A stretch of DNA of 64,000 nt, from NCBI GenBank assembly GCA_030407085.1, contig CM059582.1:161316001-161380000 (forward strand). The letters are read 5' to 3'. Source of the stretch: Trichopria drosophilae. Taxonomy: Eukaryota > Arthropoda > Insecta > Hymenoptera > Diapriidae. This document shows positions 24,575 to 34,219 of the stretch, piece by piece. The notes beneath the pieces were generated by a model that was not told the origin of the DNA, made no database searches, and saw nothing but the letters and a program-made list of their open reading frames with translations. Both the position numbers and the translations under genes were made by a program. How positions within the stretch are numbered: the stretch's first letter is position 1; every line of letters starts with the position of its first letter.

Positions 24575-25924
24575 TTATTGGTGTTCTTCATGGTGTTCTG
24601 GGCTTTCTGATACGTCCGTAATTTCCGATAGCGTCTCCAAAACTTCTGCATCTTCAGCCAGGTCAGAAATTTGAGGAGTATTGGAGCAGTCAACTCCACT
24701 GCAATTTAAACAGGCAGTGCTGCAGTACAACCCGGTTTTTCTGCAGCCACAATTGTTTTCGCAGCCTCTTTTGCAGCTGCAAAATAACGTTTGTAACAAT
24801 TTTTCGGGAGCTGGAGGTTCGTCGATGGTTACAGGAAGCAGGAAATCTTTTTTCATCCATCCCCATTCTTGCGGTTCTAAATGATGGCCTAACCACTGTT
24901 GTACTTGCAGGAATACTCTTTTAAAATGTTGCAGTGCTGCGTTGTTAGTTGGAGGTAAAAATGCAAGGGTCATTTTTCTTCGCTTCGAAACACCTCTGAC
25001 GAAACATTTGTATCGATATTTGTTTAAAGATGTTTCTGATTTCGAAGCGCCGTATAATGTCAATGTGCATTTTACACCAGCTTCAAAAATTTCCTCGATG
25101 ATGGTATTTTTATTATAAAATTTTTCTGCCATCACTTGTAATTCTTTGTTAGTTTCAAATTTTTTAATAAATGTATTTTTTCCGTGGTTGAAGAAGGCTG
25201 AAGTCGTATCGCATCCGCTGAATGCGTGTAAAAAAAGCATGAAATTTTTGGAATTTGGATATGATTTTAAAGCAACAGTTGAAAGGTAAATATTTCTTTC
25301 GATTTTTCCTCTTCCTGGTTTTAAAAAATAAACTTCTCTGTTGTGAGGACACAGTGCAGACAAGATAACAAGTACGTCAATATCTTCTGACACAATAACC
25401 GGCATTGAATTTGTTAAACTAAGCGCAGTCTGGACAATTAAAGTATCTGCATCGTCAGGTGCTTGAGTTACAGAGATGTTATTTTCTTTCAACGTATTTG
25501 TTAATAATGTTATTAACGACATTTTGTTCTTTTCGTTGGAGAGAAATTTGTCTTGTGTAACTGTGAGCGGCATATCTTCATTGAAAAAAATATCAGAGCA
25601 TTTTTGTCTGCGACTTCGACGAATTCTTTCAGCTGATTTGATGCTGTTCGGACTATAACCATCAAAAACTACAATTGAATTATTTCCATAATTTCTTCGT
25701 ACATATAGGATGTAGCTTTTGCAAATACTGTTAAACTTTTCATTTATCTTCCATGATACTCGATGCAGTAACATTCCTCCGTCAATCACATATGTTACAT
25801 CATTCAGTGTATTCAAATCAATAGTCGATGGTGTAAATATACTATACAACTGAGATTTTACATTTTTTCGCATACCTGACTCATCGAATAATGATAAAGG
25901 ATAAGGTGCTAATTCGAATTGCAA
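24575..25924 (-). CDS. Copy 1 exon 2, C-terminal part: XPG/FEN1-like nuclease pattern and CXC cluster
   Basis: In this 449-residue frame, acidic residues occur in the order expected of the XPG/FEN1 branch of PIN-fold nucleases: VIDGG (D48), VVFDGY (D88) followed by basic SxK…ERxRRSRR, APDDADTLI (D157, D158, D160), SEDIDVLVI (E180, D181, D183) and SGCDTTSAF (D239). The C-terminal cysteine cluster is at 382-413 (CSCKRGC, CGCRKTGLYCSTAC, CSGVDC), resembling half of a tesmin/TSO1 CXC repeat, a zinc-binding DNA-contact module. An acidic tail follows. All candidate metal ligands are kept, so this part alone looks functional. Nuclease activity is inference from the motif order. Confidence 0.7.
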   Translation of the reverse strand: MQFELAPYPLSLFDESGMRKNVKSQLYSIFTPSTIDLNTLNDVTYVIDGGMLLHRVSWKINEKFNSICKSYILYVRRNYGNNSIVVFDGYSPNSIKSAERIRRSRRQKCSDIFFNEDMPLTVTQDKFLSNEKNKMSLITLLTNTLKENNISVTQAPDDADTLIVQTALSLTNSMPVIVSEDIDVLVILSALCPHNREVYFLKPGRGKIERNIYLSTVALKSYPNSKNFMLFLHAFSGCDTTSAFFNHGKNTFIKKFETNKELQVMAEKFYNKNTIIEEIFEAGVKCTLTLYGASKSETSLNKYRYKCFVRGVSKRRKMTLAFLPPTNNAALQHFKRVFLQVQQWLGHHLEPQEWGWMKKDFLLPVTIDEPPAPEKLLQTLFCSCKRGCENNCGCRKTGLYCSTACLNCSGVDCSNTPQISDLAEDAEVLETLSEITDVSESPEHHEEHQ

Positions 25925-25969
25925 AAACTCTTGAAGTTCTTTATCAGAATTTTTTATAATAGAAATCCT

Positions 25970-27037
25970 TTAAAAGAGTAAGAGTGGATCAACGGGAACA
26001 ATTTCTTTGTTAATTACTAATTTTGAGTTGACGGCTAATAATGGGACACATTTGTCACTTCTTTTTAATTTTATGTCTTTAAAATTATCCCCATCTATCT
26101 TCTGCATTGCATTCAAACCAACTTGGAAGGCATCGCAATAATTTATTCCTTCATCTCCGGAAACACCTGTGGCAATTGATATAAACACATCAGAAGTAGT
26201 GAATGGATTATGAGACTCAAGCCATAACACTAACTTTTCGGTATCGGCATGATCTCTTGTCATTCTTGCGTCACTGGCATCATCGTGTTGGTGACTTTTA
26301 TTGAAACTGACATTGCAAAAATTTTCGATGCCCTCAAGAACATTTTTGGTACCCGGAACTCCCTTAATCCACTTGAAAACGACGCTGTCAGTAACTCCTC
26401 TCTTGAATGGGCCGCCTTCGACACTCATCGATTTCATCAAGGTCTGTTCAATCGTTTGATCGGAGTGAATACCTGCAAAATATTTATTTGACCTTCTTGC
26501 CGTAAAAAAACCTTCTGAAGTAAACTGTATAAACTCTGCCTGGTCCATTATGTTGGGTAAATTTAGCATATCTTGCAAGTATAATTGTGCGGATTTTGCA
26601 TATGGAAAGTGACCAGCTGCATGGAGGTACGGAATCATCATTTTTATCGTATTTAAATGTAACATCCAGTCACCCATTCTTTCAGCAGCAATAAACGCTT
26701 TTAAAATCGATACCATTCTTAGGTAATTTATCCACAATTTTGCTGTTTTGTTTTTATTTTCTAATTCGTGTAATTTGTTTTCAATAATTATAATCAACTT
26801 CTGACATTTGTCATTCGTTTGCAATTGATGCACATTTACATTTTCTAGTGATAAATTGGATAACATTGACATAAAATCAACATCTTCCTGTAACTGTTTG
26901 AATTCAGGTTCCTCTTCTTCAAGTTGTTTAAAAATTAATGTATACAAAGCAACTTGGAGCAAAGTATGTGCTCGTACTGCTCTAGCATATGCATGTCCGG
27001 AGAGTATAGTGTCGACAGTTTTTTCAGCATATATCAT
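25970..27037 (-). CDS. Copy 1 exon 2, second open part: helical central region
   Basis: A 355-residue frame begins MIYAEKTVDTILSGHAYARA and ends at an in-frame TAA, after which the same frame stays open into the nuclease-like segment. Motifs are AKLWINYLRMV, MGDWMLHLNTIKMMIPYLHA, GHFPYAKSAQLYLQDM and FTSEGFFTARRSNKYFAG. The block up to LYLQDM is also present in copy 2. Only the single stop codon separates this from the C-terminal part, so the protein was originally continuous. Confidence 0.65.
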   Translation of the reverse strand: MIYAEKTVDTILSGHAYARAVRAHTLLQVALYTLIFKQLEEEEPEFKQLQEDVDFMSMLSNLSLENVNVHQLQTNDKCQKLIIIIENKLHELENKNKTAKLWINYLRMVSILKAFIAAERMGDWMLHLNTIKMMIPYLHAAGHFPYAKSAQLYLQDMLNLPNIMDQAEFIQFTSEGFFTARRSNKYFAGIHSDQTIEQTLMKSMSVEGGPFKRGVTDSVVFKWIKGVPGTKNVLEGIENFCNVSFNKSHQHDDASDARMTRDHADTEKLVLWLESHNPFTTSDVFISIATGVSGDEGINYCDAFQVGLNAMQKIDGDNFKDIKLKRSDKCVPLLAVNSKLVINKEIVPVDPLLLF

Positions 27038-27250
27038 GCTTAGAGCCTCTTTGATTCCACTTCAGCCATAATAAACCTGATGCATCCCAGGAAAGATAGA
27101 ATCGTGTGAAAACCACCAAGTCTTACAACAACTTCAACTGTATCCGATAAGTTAGTTGCAGCAACGATGTCACGAGATTTGATGTACAGAGGTTGATCCA
27201 TAGTAACTACAGCTGTTCTTAAATTAAATTTTTCCGCTTCTTGGACTGTA

Positions 27251-28428
27251 TTAAGTAGTGCCGTATATATATATTGTATTGTAATCACTGGGAGCTGCGT
27301 TTATGAACGGTAAGAATACTATTTTAGAAGTGTTAAATTCTTCATATATTGTTAATAATTCCATAAAACTATTCCATCCAGTAAATTTACCTTTAAAATT
27401 ATATTTACCAAATATCCACAACAAATTGGTTTTTGTTATGTAATTACTCTCCAACTTTGTATCTTTTTCAATTTTTACCTGAATTTTTTGTAAGCCACTA
27501 CTATTGAAATTCTCATAAATTTGCAACGGAATACTTGCAATTTCATTTATTTCTGCTTTAGTTGGTAAAAATTTCAATCGTTCTATTGGTTCTTGGGCTT
27601 TCACTCCACTCGCTGGTGTAATAATTTCAATGGAACCCATGTAGTGAAAAGTACCTTTTCCATCAAGAGTGTCAACATTAAAATCTGCATTGTCGCAAAC
27701 AAATTGAACAAATGTTCCAGGGTTTATTTGAATTTCGGTTTTTAATGCTGCAGATGCTTCGTACAATTGAGCTTCCTTATACGACGAACAAAAACCTAAA
27801 TTACTGCAAATATCTATTATTCGTTTGGATCCAAATTTCCGATGAAACGTTACAGCAAGTCCAACATGTAACGGTGATAAAAATGATCTTGGACGCACTG
27901 CACATACAATTGCATGACCTATTGATGTACATTTTATTTTATGCGACCTGGAATTAGTTTTTTTGTATTTTAAAATTAGTTCATCTAAAAATATTTTTAA
28001 CGATTCAGGAATGTAAGCGTCCAAGTTATCAAACATTTTATCAGATGCTGGATATTCCTCGGAATAATTTCTCATGGAGCGTATATCAGACCTTATAATA
28101 TCGGCTGCAACTTTCAATGCATTCAATTTTTGTTCTTCTTGGTTCCCTGCAACTGCACTTTGCATGTACATCTCTGATAACATGTCATAATGGGAACGAC
28201 GAAGACAAACTAATGTCTGAGATGTTGACTTTGTTGATATGATAACATCATTTCCATAATGTTCTTCTAATCTATACTTTATTGTTTTATCGTCTTGAAT
28301 GTATTCTTGTAAAGTAGCTTTCAATTCACTGACAGTGAATTGGCAGTCATCACTGTTCTCCATAAAATTGTAAATCACTTTCATCGCTTCGTCTACCTGT
28401 GTGGTAGGTCGTCCTATTTTAGTTACAC
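27251..28428 (-). CDS. Copy 1 exon 2, first open part: conserved middle region
   Basis: Open from the acceptor (TTGCAG) through MKVIYNFMENS to a terminal stop created by a frameshift in the TATATATA tract. Landmarks shared with copies 2 and 3 are VAADIIRSDIRS, AVRPRSFLSPLHVGLAVTFH, HRKFGSKRIIDIC and FVQFVCDNADFNVDTLDG. The last resembles a motif that ends in a GTFHYMG block. No known catalytic signature was recognised. Sequence continues in another frame at 27,288-27,040 (TALLNTVQEAEKF…). Confidence 0.65.
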
Positions 28429-28544
28429 CTGCAATGTGTAATCAATATTTTAGATTTTTAAATGTACGTAACGCAATTTATAAATAATACATAAATTCAT
28501 TGTACGCAAATAACAAAACGTGTCATTTAATATTTATTTATTAC

Positions 28545-29022
28545 CTGAAAGTTTCTTCAGTTTGTCATAACAGTCATTGTGGTATTTAGCATTAACTGCA
28601 ATTAAATCAGGAATAGGTGATATTCGTCTGTGAATGTCACGACTATAATCATCTCTTCGATTTTCAATCATTGTCATAATACCGGTTTTAAAATCTGAAG
28701 AAGAAACAAGCCTTATTGTTCTACGTTTAGAAATATTTCTTTTCGATTCTTTTTCTTCGTTTTTTACCGGGCTTGTCGAAGATTCCGAACTTCCTTTTTT
28801 TTTACATTTGTCGGTAACTTTCTTGTTAACATAATTTAACCTGCATCTTTCGTGGATTTTTACCGATTGCAGATTTTCCAACAATGTTTGAAAGCCGTCA
28901 TTTCGCTGAGCAGATATAGAACAAAAGTTATTTAATCCCCTTTTTTTCACTTCGGTTATTGGATGCAGTTGTAAGCCCTCGCTGCAAATGAAGCACGTAT
29001 TTTCGAAGTCGAAGTTGTCCAT
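28545..29022 (-). CDS. Copy 1 exon 1: N-terminal zinc-ligand region
   Basis: It starts with MDNFDFENTCFICSEG and continues to KLKKLSG at the splice donor CAG|GTAATA. Two ligand-like sets are visible: CFIC near residue 10 with VHERCRLNY-type (here KIHERCRLNY) near residue 55, and AKYHNDCYDKL near residue 150. A basic, serine-rich stretch lies between. The same CxxC…H..C pattern opens copy 3, supporting it as a real domain. Possibly a metal-binding DNA or protein contact module; that function is inference. Confidence 0.65.
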
Positions 29023-30448
29023 TTATGCAAATTCTGAAATAAATGTGCATAAAATACATTAATGCATCTTATTATGTATTATATTTTTTAATATTTAATA
29101 CTGTTACTATATCAGTACGTATTTTTATATTTAATGTACAATTTTCTTATATTTCATAGTTTTTTACATAAATTTACAGATCTTTATGAAACTTTTTTAT
29201 TTATACATCGCTTGATTGATTATTTATTACTTAGTAGATTTCTAAATCGATTTATCTATTTTTTGACTTGATTATTGATTGTTTAAATGATGTTATTCAT
29301 TTTTAAAAAGTTTTAAATTAATTTACTTATTTTTAATCGATTTTCTTGTATTGAAATTGATATTGCGATTTAATTATTGCTATATTTATTAATTTACTTA
29401 ATTAAATAATAATAATTATAATAATAATAATAATAATTATTATTAGTAGTAAATAATAATAATTCGATAATAATTATCATTAAAAAGTTGTTTCACCGTG
29501 AATGTTCCGGATCGAAAATTTGTTAACGTTTTCGTTTGCTTGTCAGTGTCATATTACTATTATTATACGTACATAATCTAAAAAAACACGATTTTTTCAA
29601 TTTTTCTCAGAATCTTTGAGGTTATGTGAAAAATGATACATACAAAAGTTTTAGATCTTTTTAATACCTACAACATTGCCCAACAAAATTTTTCTATTGG
29701 AGGTCAACTTTCGCCGAAAATGACGAAAAACCACGTCTGACCCCTAAAACGTGCCCCTACCTTTAAAACTGTTGAATTTTGGTTCCTGTATTCCTGAAGG
29801 CATTTTCTACCCCTCCTCATGATTCGTTTTCTGCTATTAATTTTATCCCTTTTTCATTTGATTTTGGGTTATCTGCACTGGTATAATGAGGGTTGAAAGA
29901 ATTGGGAGCCAAACCCCCCCCCCCCTGACTGGACTATTATTATATATGATCAAATAAACAGGACAAATTGTAACGCAATATACACAATCTGATTTTATTA
30001 AAATTCTTTATTTGTTGTATTTTCTATCATTTTATAAATTATCTTCATTTTTAAGAATGTGGAACATAAATTTATTTTATTTAAGTGTTCTAAAAAGTAT
30101 ATGAAATGTAGGAAATGACTCAAATGTCTAGTATATAACATTTTTATTATATAAAAGATTCGATGTCTGGTGGGTTCGATATTTATAAAAGATAACATTT
30201 CTCAATTATTTAAAATTAATTGGAATTCTTTCTTAAAATAAAAAATGAAGGATCATTTGACATATGTGCTGATTTTGGAATGTTCTACAAGACCAATGTT
30301 TCTTATCTTACCTAAATGGACGTTTTTTTATTTCTGTAAAAGCTTCCGTTTAAAAAAGGGGATATTCCGTGACAAATTTCAATTTGGATTAAATTTTCCA
30401 AATTTAATCCTGTTGTACGTATTTTATATACTTTGAATAACATTCCAT
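29023..30448. other. No gene seen; AT-rich with trinucleotide repeat
   Basis: Very AT-rich. An (AAT/ATT)n tract lies around 29,405-29,475 and a run of 13 C at about 29,917. Upstream region of copy 1; no promoter elements can be assigned. Confidence 0.5.
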
Positions 30449-32410
30449 CCAGCAAACCGAAAGGAATTGCAAGGAATTGAGAGAAATTGAATTGAAATTT
30501 TGTTAAAAGGTTAGGGTCTTTTTTTCTATTCCTGATTGACTAGCAAACAATTTGAATTCCTTCGGATAGTTCGGATCCAAAGGAACGAAATAAGGTTATG
30601 GTAATATTTTAATTCCTGATCCAAAATTGACCAGAAAGCCATTTTAATTCCTTTCAATCCCACAATGTAAATGTAAGGTTATAAAATTCCGTGGAATTTT
30701 TAATTCCTATACCGAAATTCACAAATCAGTTGTGTTAATGCCGTCAAATTTTTGCCATAAAATAAAATACTGGCTACAATGATTTTGACCAAAAACCATT
30801 AAACTAAAATACATGGCCTTAGTATTATTTACTAACTTCTTAATCAATTTAACCCATTAACGCCTGAAATGGCATTTTTTATACTTCATTGGGAATTATT
30901 TATTCCTATCAATTTTTTTCGAGCTATTAGAATATTGGAATTCTATTGGAACCGTGCATAATGGTGCATAAAACAGTTGAATTTTAAGAAAAAATTTTAG
31001 TTTTATACCCCACATCATTGTAACGACCTCAAAATGGCGTCAACAATGAAAATTTCTTTGAAAAATTTCTGAACGTTCTAACTCAAAAACTAAGTCCTGT
31101 TATAAATAAATGCTAAGAACGAAAAGTTTTTAGAATTAATCGAGAAATATAGTGGAATTTTTTCAGATTTTTGTGATGACATTTTTCAAAATTTTTTTCA
31201 AAATTATAATTTATTTATGAAAAATTTTGAAAAAAATTTGGTGTATTTACTTATGAATTCTACGAATTTTTTGTTCTTTGCAATTTTTTCCAAAAGGTAG
31301 AGATAGTTTTTTGGGGGAAAAAATCCTAAACTATAATATTTGAAATTCATTTTCTCGAAAACTATCAACTTTTCGAAAAAATTGCAAAGAACAAATAATC
31401 TTAGAATTCATCAGAGAACACACTACATTTTTTTCAGAATTTTTTGCAAATAAATTGCAATTTTGAAAAAAATGTTGACAAAAAAATTCTCAAAATGTCA
31501 TCAAACAATTTTGAAAAAATTCCACTATATCGCTTGATGAATTTTAAGAACTTTTCATTCTATGCATTTTTTTAAAAAGTTGGTAGTTTTTGAGTTAGAG
31601 CGTCCAGAAATTTCTCAAAGAAATTTTCATTGTTGACGCCATTTTGAGGTCGTTAGAATGATGTAGGGTCTAAAAGTAAAATTTTTTCTTAAAATTCAAC
31701 CATTTTATACACCATTATGCACGGTTTCAATAAAATTCCAATATTCTAATAGCTCGAAAAAAATTTGATGAGAATAAAAAATTCCCAATTTTTTGGAAAT
31801 TTTTTTCATATTCGGCGCCATATTGGAATTTCTGATGGCTGTAACTCAATTTTGACCTCGGAATCTTGAAGAGCGACCTCGAAAACAGTAGGATACGTAC
31901 CTCTCAATTGTTTTCAACTGTGATTTTAATACGAAATACTTGATTGAAAATGAAGTATAAAAATTGTCATTTCAGGCGTTAATGGGTTAATAATTACATG
32001 ACTTTATTTAATTTTTTACGCAAAACGAAAAAAACTTCCATTACATTGCTAGTTATACATAGCCACGAAATGGTAGTTTTCGATACAAAAAATGTCAAAA
32101 AAATTTATAAAATCTTGTTTTACGCACGGAATGTCAAAAAGAAATATACAAATATATTTTTATTTCATTTACCTAATCCGCAAAAGAACCGTATACTTTG
32201 GAATTCAGAAAGATTTGAGGGAATAAAAAAAATTCTTTTATTCTTTTCAATTCGACTGGATCCAATTTTTCCAAGAATTCATAGGAATTAGGAAGAAACG
32301 GAAACAAATATTTTATATTAAGCTAAATTTCATTGAATCCCGTCATTAATGGACTAAACAGGAATTAACAGGAATTTTTTAATTCCTCGATATTCTTTTC
32401 TGCTTGCTGG
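30449..32410. mobile_element. Inverted-repeat element with GGAATT-rich ends, host of a nested palindrome
   Basis: The left end reads CCAGCAAACCGAAAGGAATT. The reverse complement of the right end reads CCAGCAAGCAGAAAAGAATA. Both arms are then rich in ggaatt words. No coding sequence is visible. Subtracting the nested TTAA element at 30,849-31,990 leaves about 820 bases. Target-site duplication is not clear. Confidence 0.65.
30849..31990. mobile_element. TTAA-bounded long palindromic element (copy 2)
   Basis: Ends are TTAA-CCCATTAACGCCTGAAAT and ATTTCAGGCGTTAATGGG-TTAA. Sequence from about 30,890 to 31,330 pairs with about 31,345 to 31,780, including recognisable blocks such as 'gacgccattttgaggtcgtt' against 'aacgacctcaaaatggcgtc'. 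No open frame fits a transposase. It shares end sequence with the copies at 8,254 and 55,371. Confidence 0.85.
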
Positions 32411-33776
32411 ACAAAGTTAAAAAAATGATTGTATTATCTTTTAATTTTTCTTCGTAATTGCTTACAATTGTTCAAATCTTTTTAGTATGTATTTTATGTA
32501 AAGATAAAAATTATTTTTAACGGAAGATATCCAAGTTTCTAAATTAATTATTGTTATATGCCTTTCAGACTTACGAACAGTCTTATAAAATGGTTTTCTT
32601 ATCTACCTATTTGTGTATAAAAATGTCTTTTTCTACTCATTGTGTACATATATCTTCTGCACTCTGAGCATTACACTAGACCTTTTTTTTTTTATTTGAC
32701 TTGATTAAATTTCATTTATCAAAATATAATGTAGATATACTACAAAAATCGAATACAAAACGGACGAAAAAGCTCAAGATTCGCCAAGATATTTTTATTA
32801 ACTCTCAATTGAACTGATGAGAGCTAAGTATAAGTAATCACAAAAAATTTGAATCTAAAAGAATGATTACAATTCTCGTTGAAAGTTATTGAAGCAATCC
32901 TGCAGCACGTTATAGTGGACTATATTCATGTCCTAAAACTATACATTTGACGTAGTCTGATTACACTTCGGTGTAACAAGTATTCACAAACTAGAGTAAT
33001 GGGATCACAGTACACGCATACGAAATGTTACAATACGTATCGATTACGACCGACATCCTCGCTTTACACAACTGAAACAGAAATAAATAATGGATACATT
33101 AAAACCAACGCTTTTCTTATTTCAATAAAGAAACGTAGTTGACAATATTTGAAACTACTCGAAACCTTGAAAAATAGTCATTCAAAGCTTTCTAATAGAA
33201 CTGTCTCATTGAGACGAGCATTATGTTTAAAGTAGAAAGCTTAAAAGAAAATATTTGTACTCTTCCTCCAGTGAATATTGCAGCATGTTTTGATCATCGT
33301 ATTGGCTTTATGCTTCGGTTCTACAACATACTTTTACAGAAAAACATATCGACTGTTCGAACATCCTGGAAATAAGAATATTACACTGCACATGTTTTTA
33401 TCGCACTTATGCTTGTCGACAACTATACAAAAATTAAGTGATTACGAATCACTGTAGTAAGTAAACTTTTGATTTTGAACAACAGAACCTATTTGAAATA
33501 GGTTTACACTATCGCAAAATATTCCATGAATCATATTCAAAGATGAAATGCATAATTTTGAATTCAAATGAATGAATGTAATCAAAGGACGAACAATTTT
33601 CCTATTTGCTAAATGCGCTCCGATATGCGACAGCGGCAACTATAACTACATGGAAGAAATTCATGTACCCTCTAAAAGGGACGATTCTGAATCGTTAGGC
33701 TAGACAACATTTGCTGTCAAACATTTCGGAGCTAGCGGTTCGAGGGCGACGGAGGGTGTGTTTTTCTTTATATTTC
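32411..33776. other. No gene seen
   Basis: AT-rich intergenic DNA downstream of the GST zeta gene. Short open frames only, with no motif. Confidence 0.5.
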
Positions 33777-33782
33777 TTTATT
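33777..33782 (-). promoter_or_regulatory. Polyadenylation signal of the GST zeta gene
   Basis: AATAAA on the minus strand, about 207 bases past the stop codon. It is the nearest canonical signal and implies a 3' UTR of about 230 bases. Confidence 0.55.
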
Positions 33783-33989
33783 AACTTTCTTTTCATTTGA
33801 TATATTAAATGATAAAATTTATTGGTAAAAAATTAGAACCAGGGAGGATTCAGGTCCGCATGCTTCATCGTTCCTCTGGTAGTAGTCCTGTTATTATTGC
33901 ACCATACGTCGTCACCGAACCACAAAATCACAGGCGACCACCTCTCTTTGTTTGATTTAGAAGAGGAAGAGGGTGGTCTGCCTTGCTTG

Positions 33990-34219
33990 CTACTTGGTCG
34001 CTTCGGGAGGACAGTCGGGTTGATTATTAGGGTGTGCAGCAGTAAACGCTGGATGATTTTCCAGATGACGATCCACTCTTAAAATAGTAGGGAATGGTCT
34101 CAAATCCACGTGAAATCTTCTTGCGCTGAATATTTGTGGCACCAGGCAACAATCGGCCAATGTGATTTCGTCACCGACGCAATACTTACCAGCACTCGAC
34201 GACAGCAACTTTTCCACAG
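33990..34219 (-). CDS. GstZ: GstZ last exon
   Basis: 230 bases from AVEKLLSSSAGKYCVGDE to PPEATK and stop. The acceptor is AATGTTTTAG. The upstream in-frame ATG at 34,244 is intronic. Confidence 0.9.

Larger units (their letters stand above)
24575..29022 (-). pseudogene. Nearly intact XPG/FEN1-like nuclease plus CXC-domain protein (copy 1), two exons
   Basis: The gene would encode about 1,440 residues. Exon 1 is 29,022-28,545 and exon 2 begins at 28,428; the intron has GTAATA at its start and TTGCAG at its end, and the phases match. Exon 2 is disabled by a frameshift in a short TA repeat at about 27,255-27,280, another frameshift near 27,040-27,050, and an in-frame TAA at 25,972-25,970. Layout: N-terminal cysteine/histidine motifs, a long helical middle, an XPG-like acidic-residue pattern, then a C-terminal cysteine cluster. 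Large proteins of this type are multi-copy in many invertebrate genomes and usually labelled uncharacterised or tesmin/TSO1-like CXC. Their role is unknown, and multi-copy scatter suggests a mobile origin. The few lesions mean a recent death, or sequencing errors in a live gene. Confidence 0.75.
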
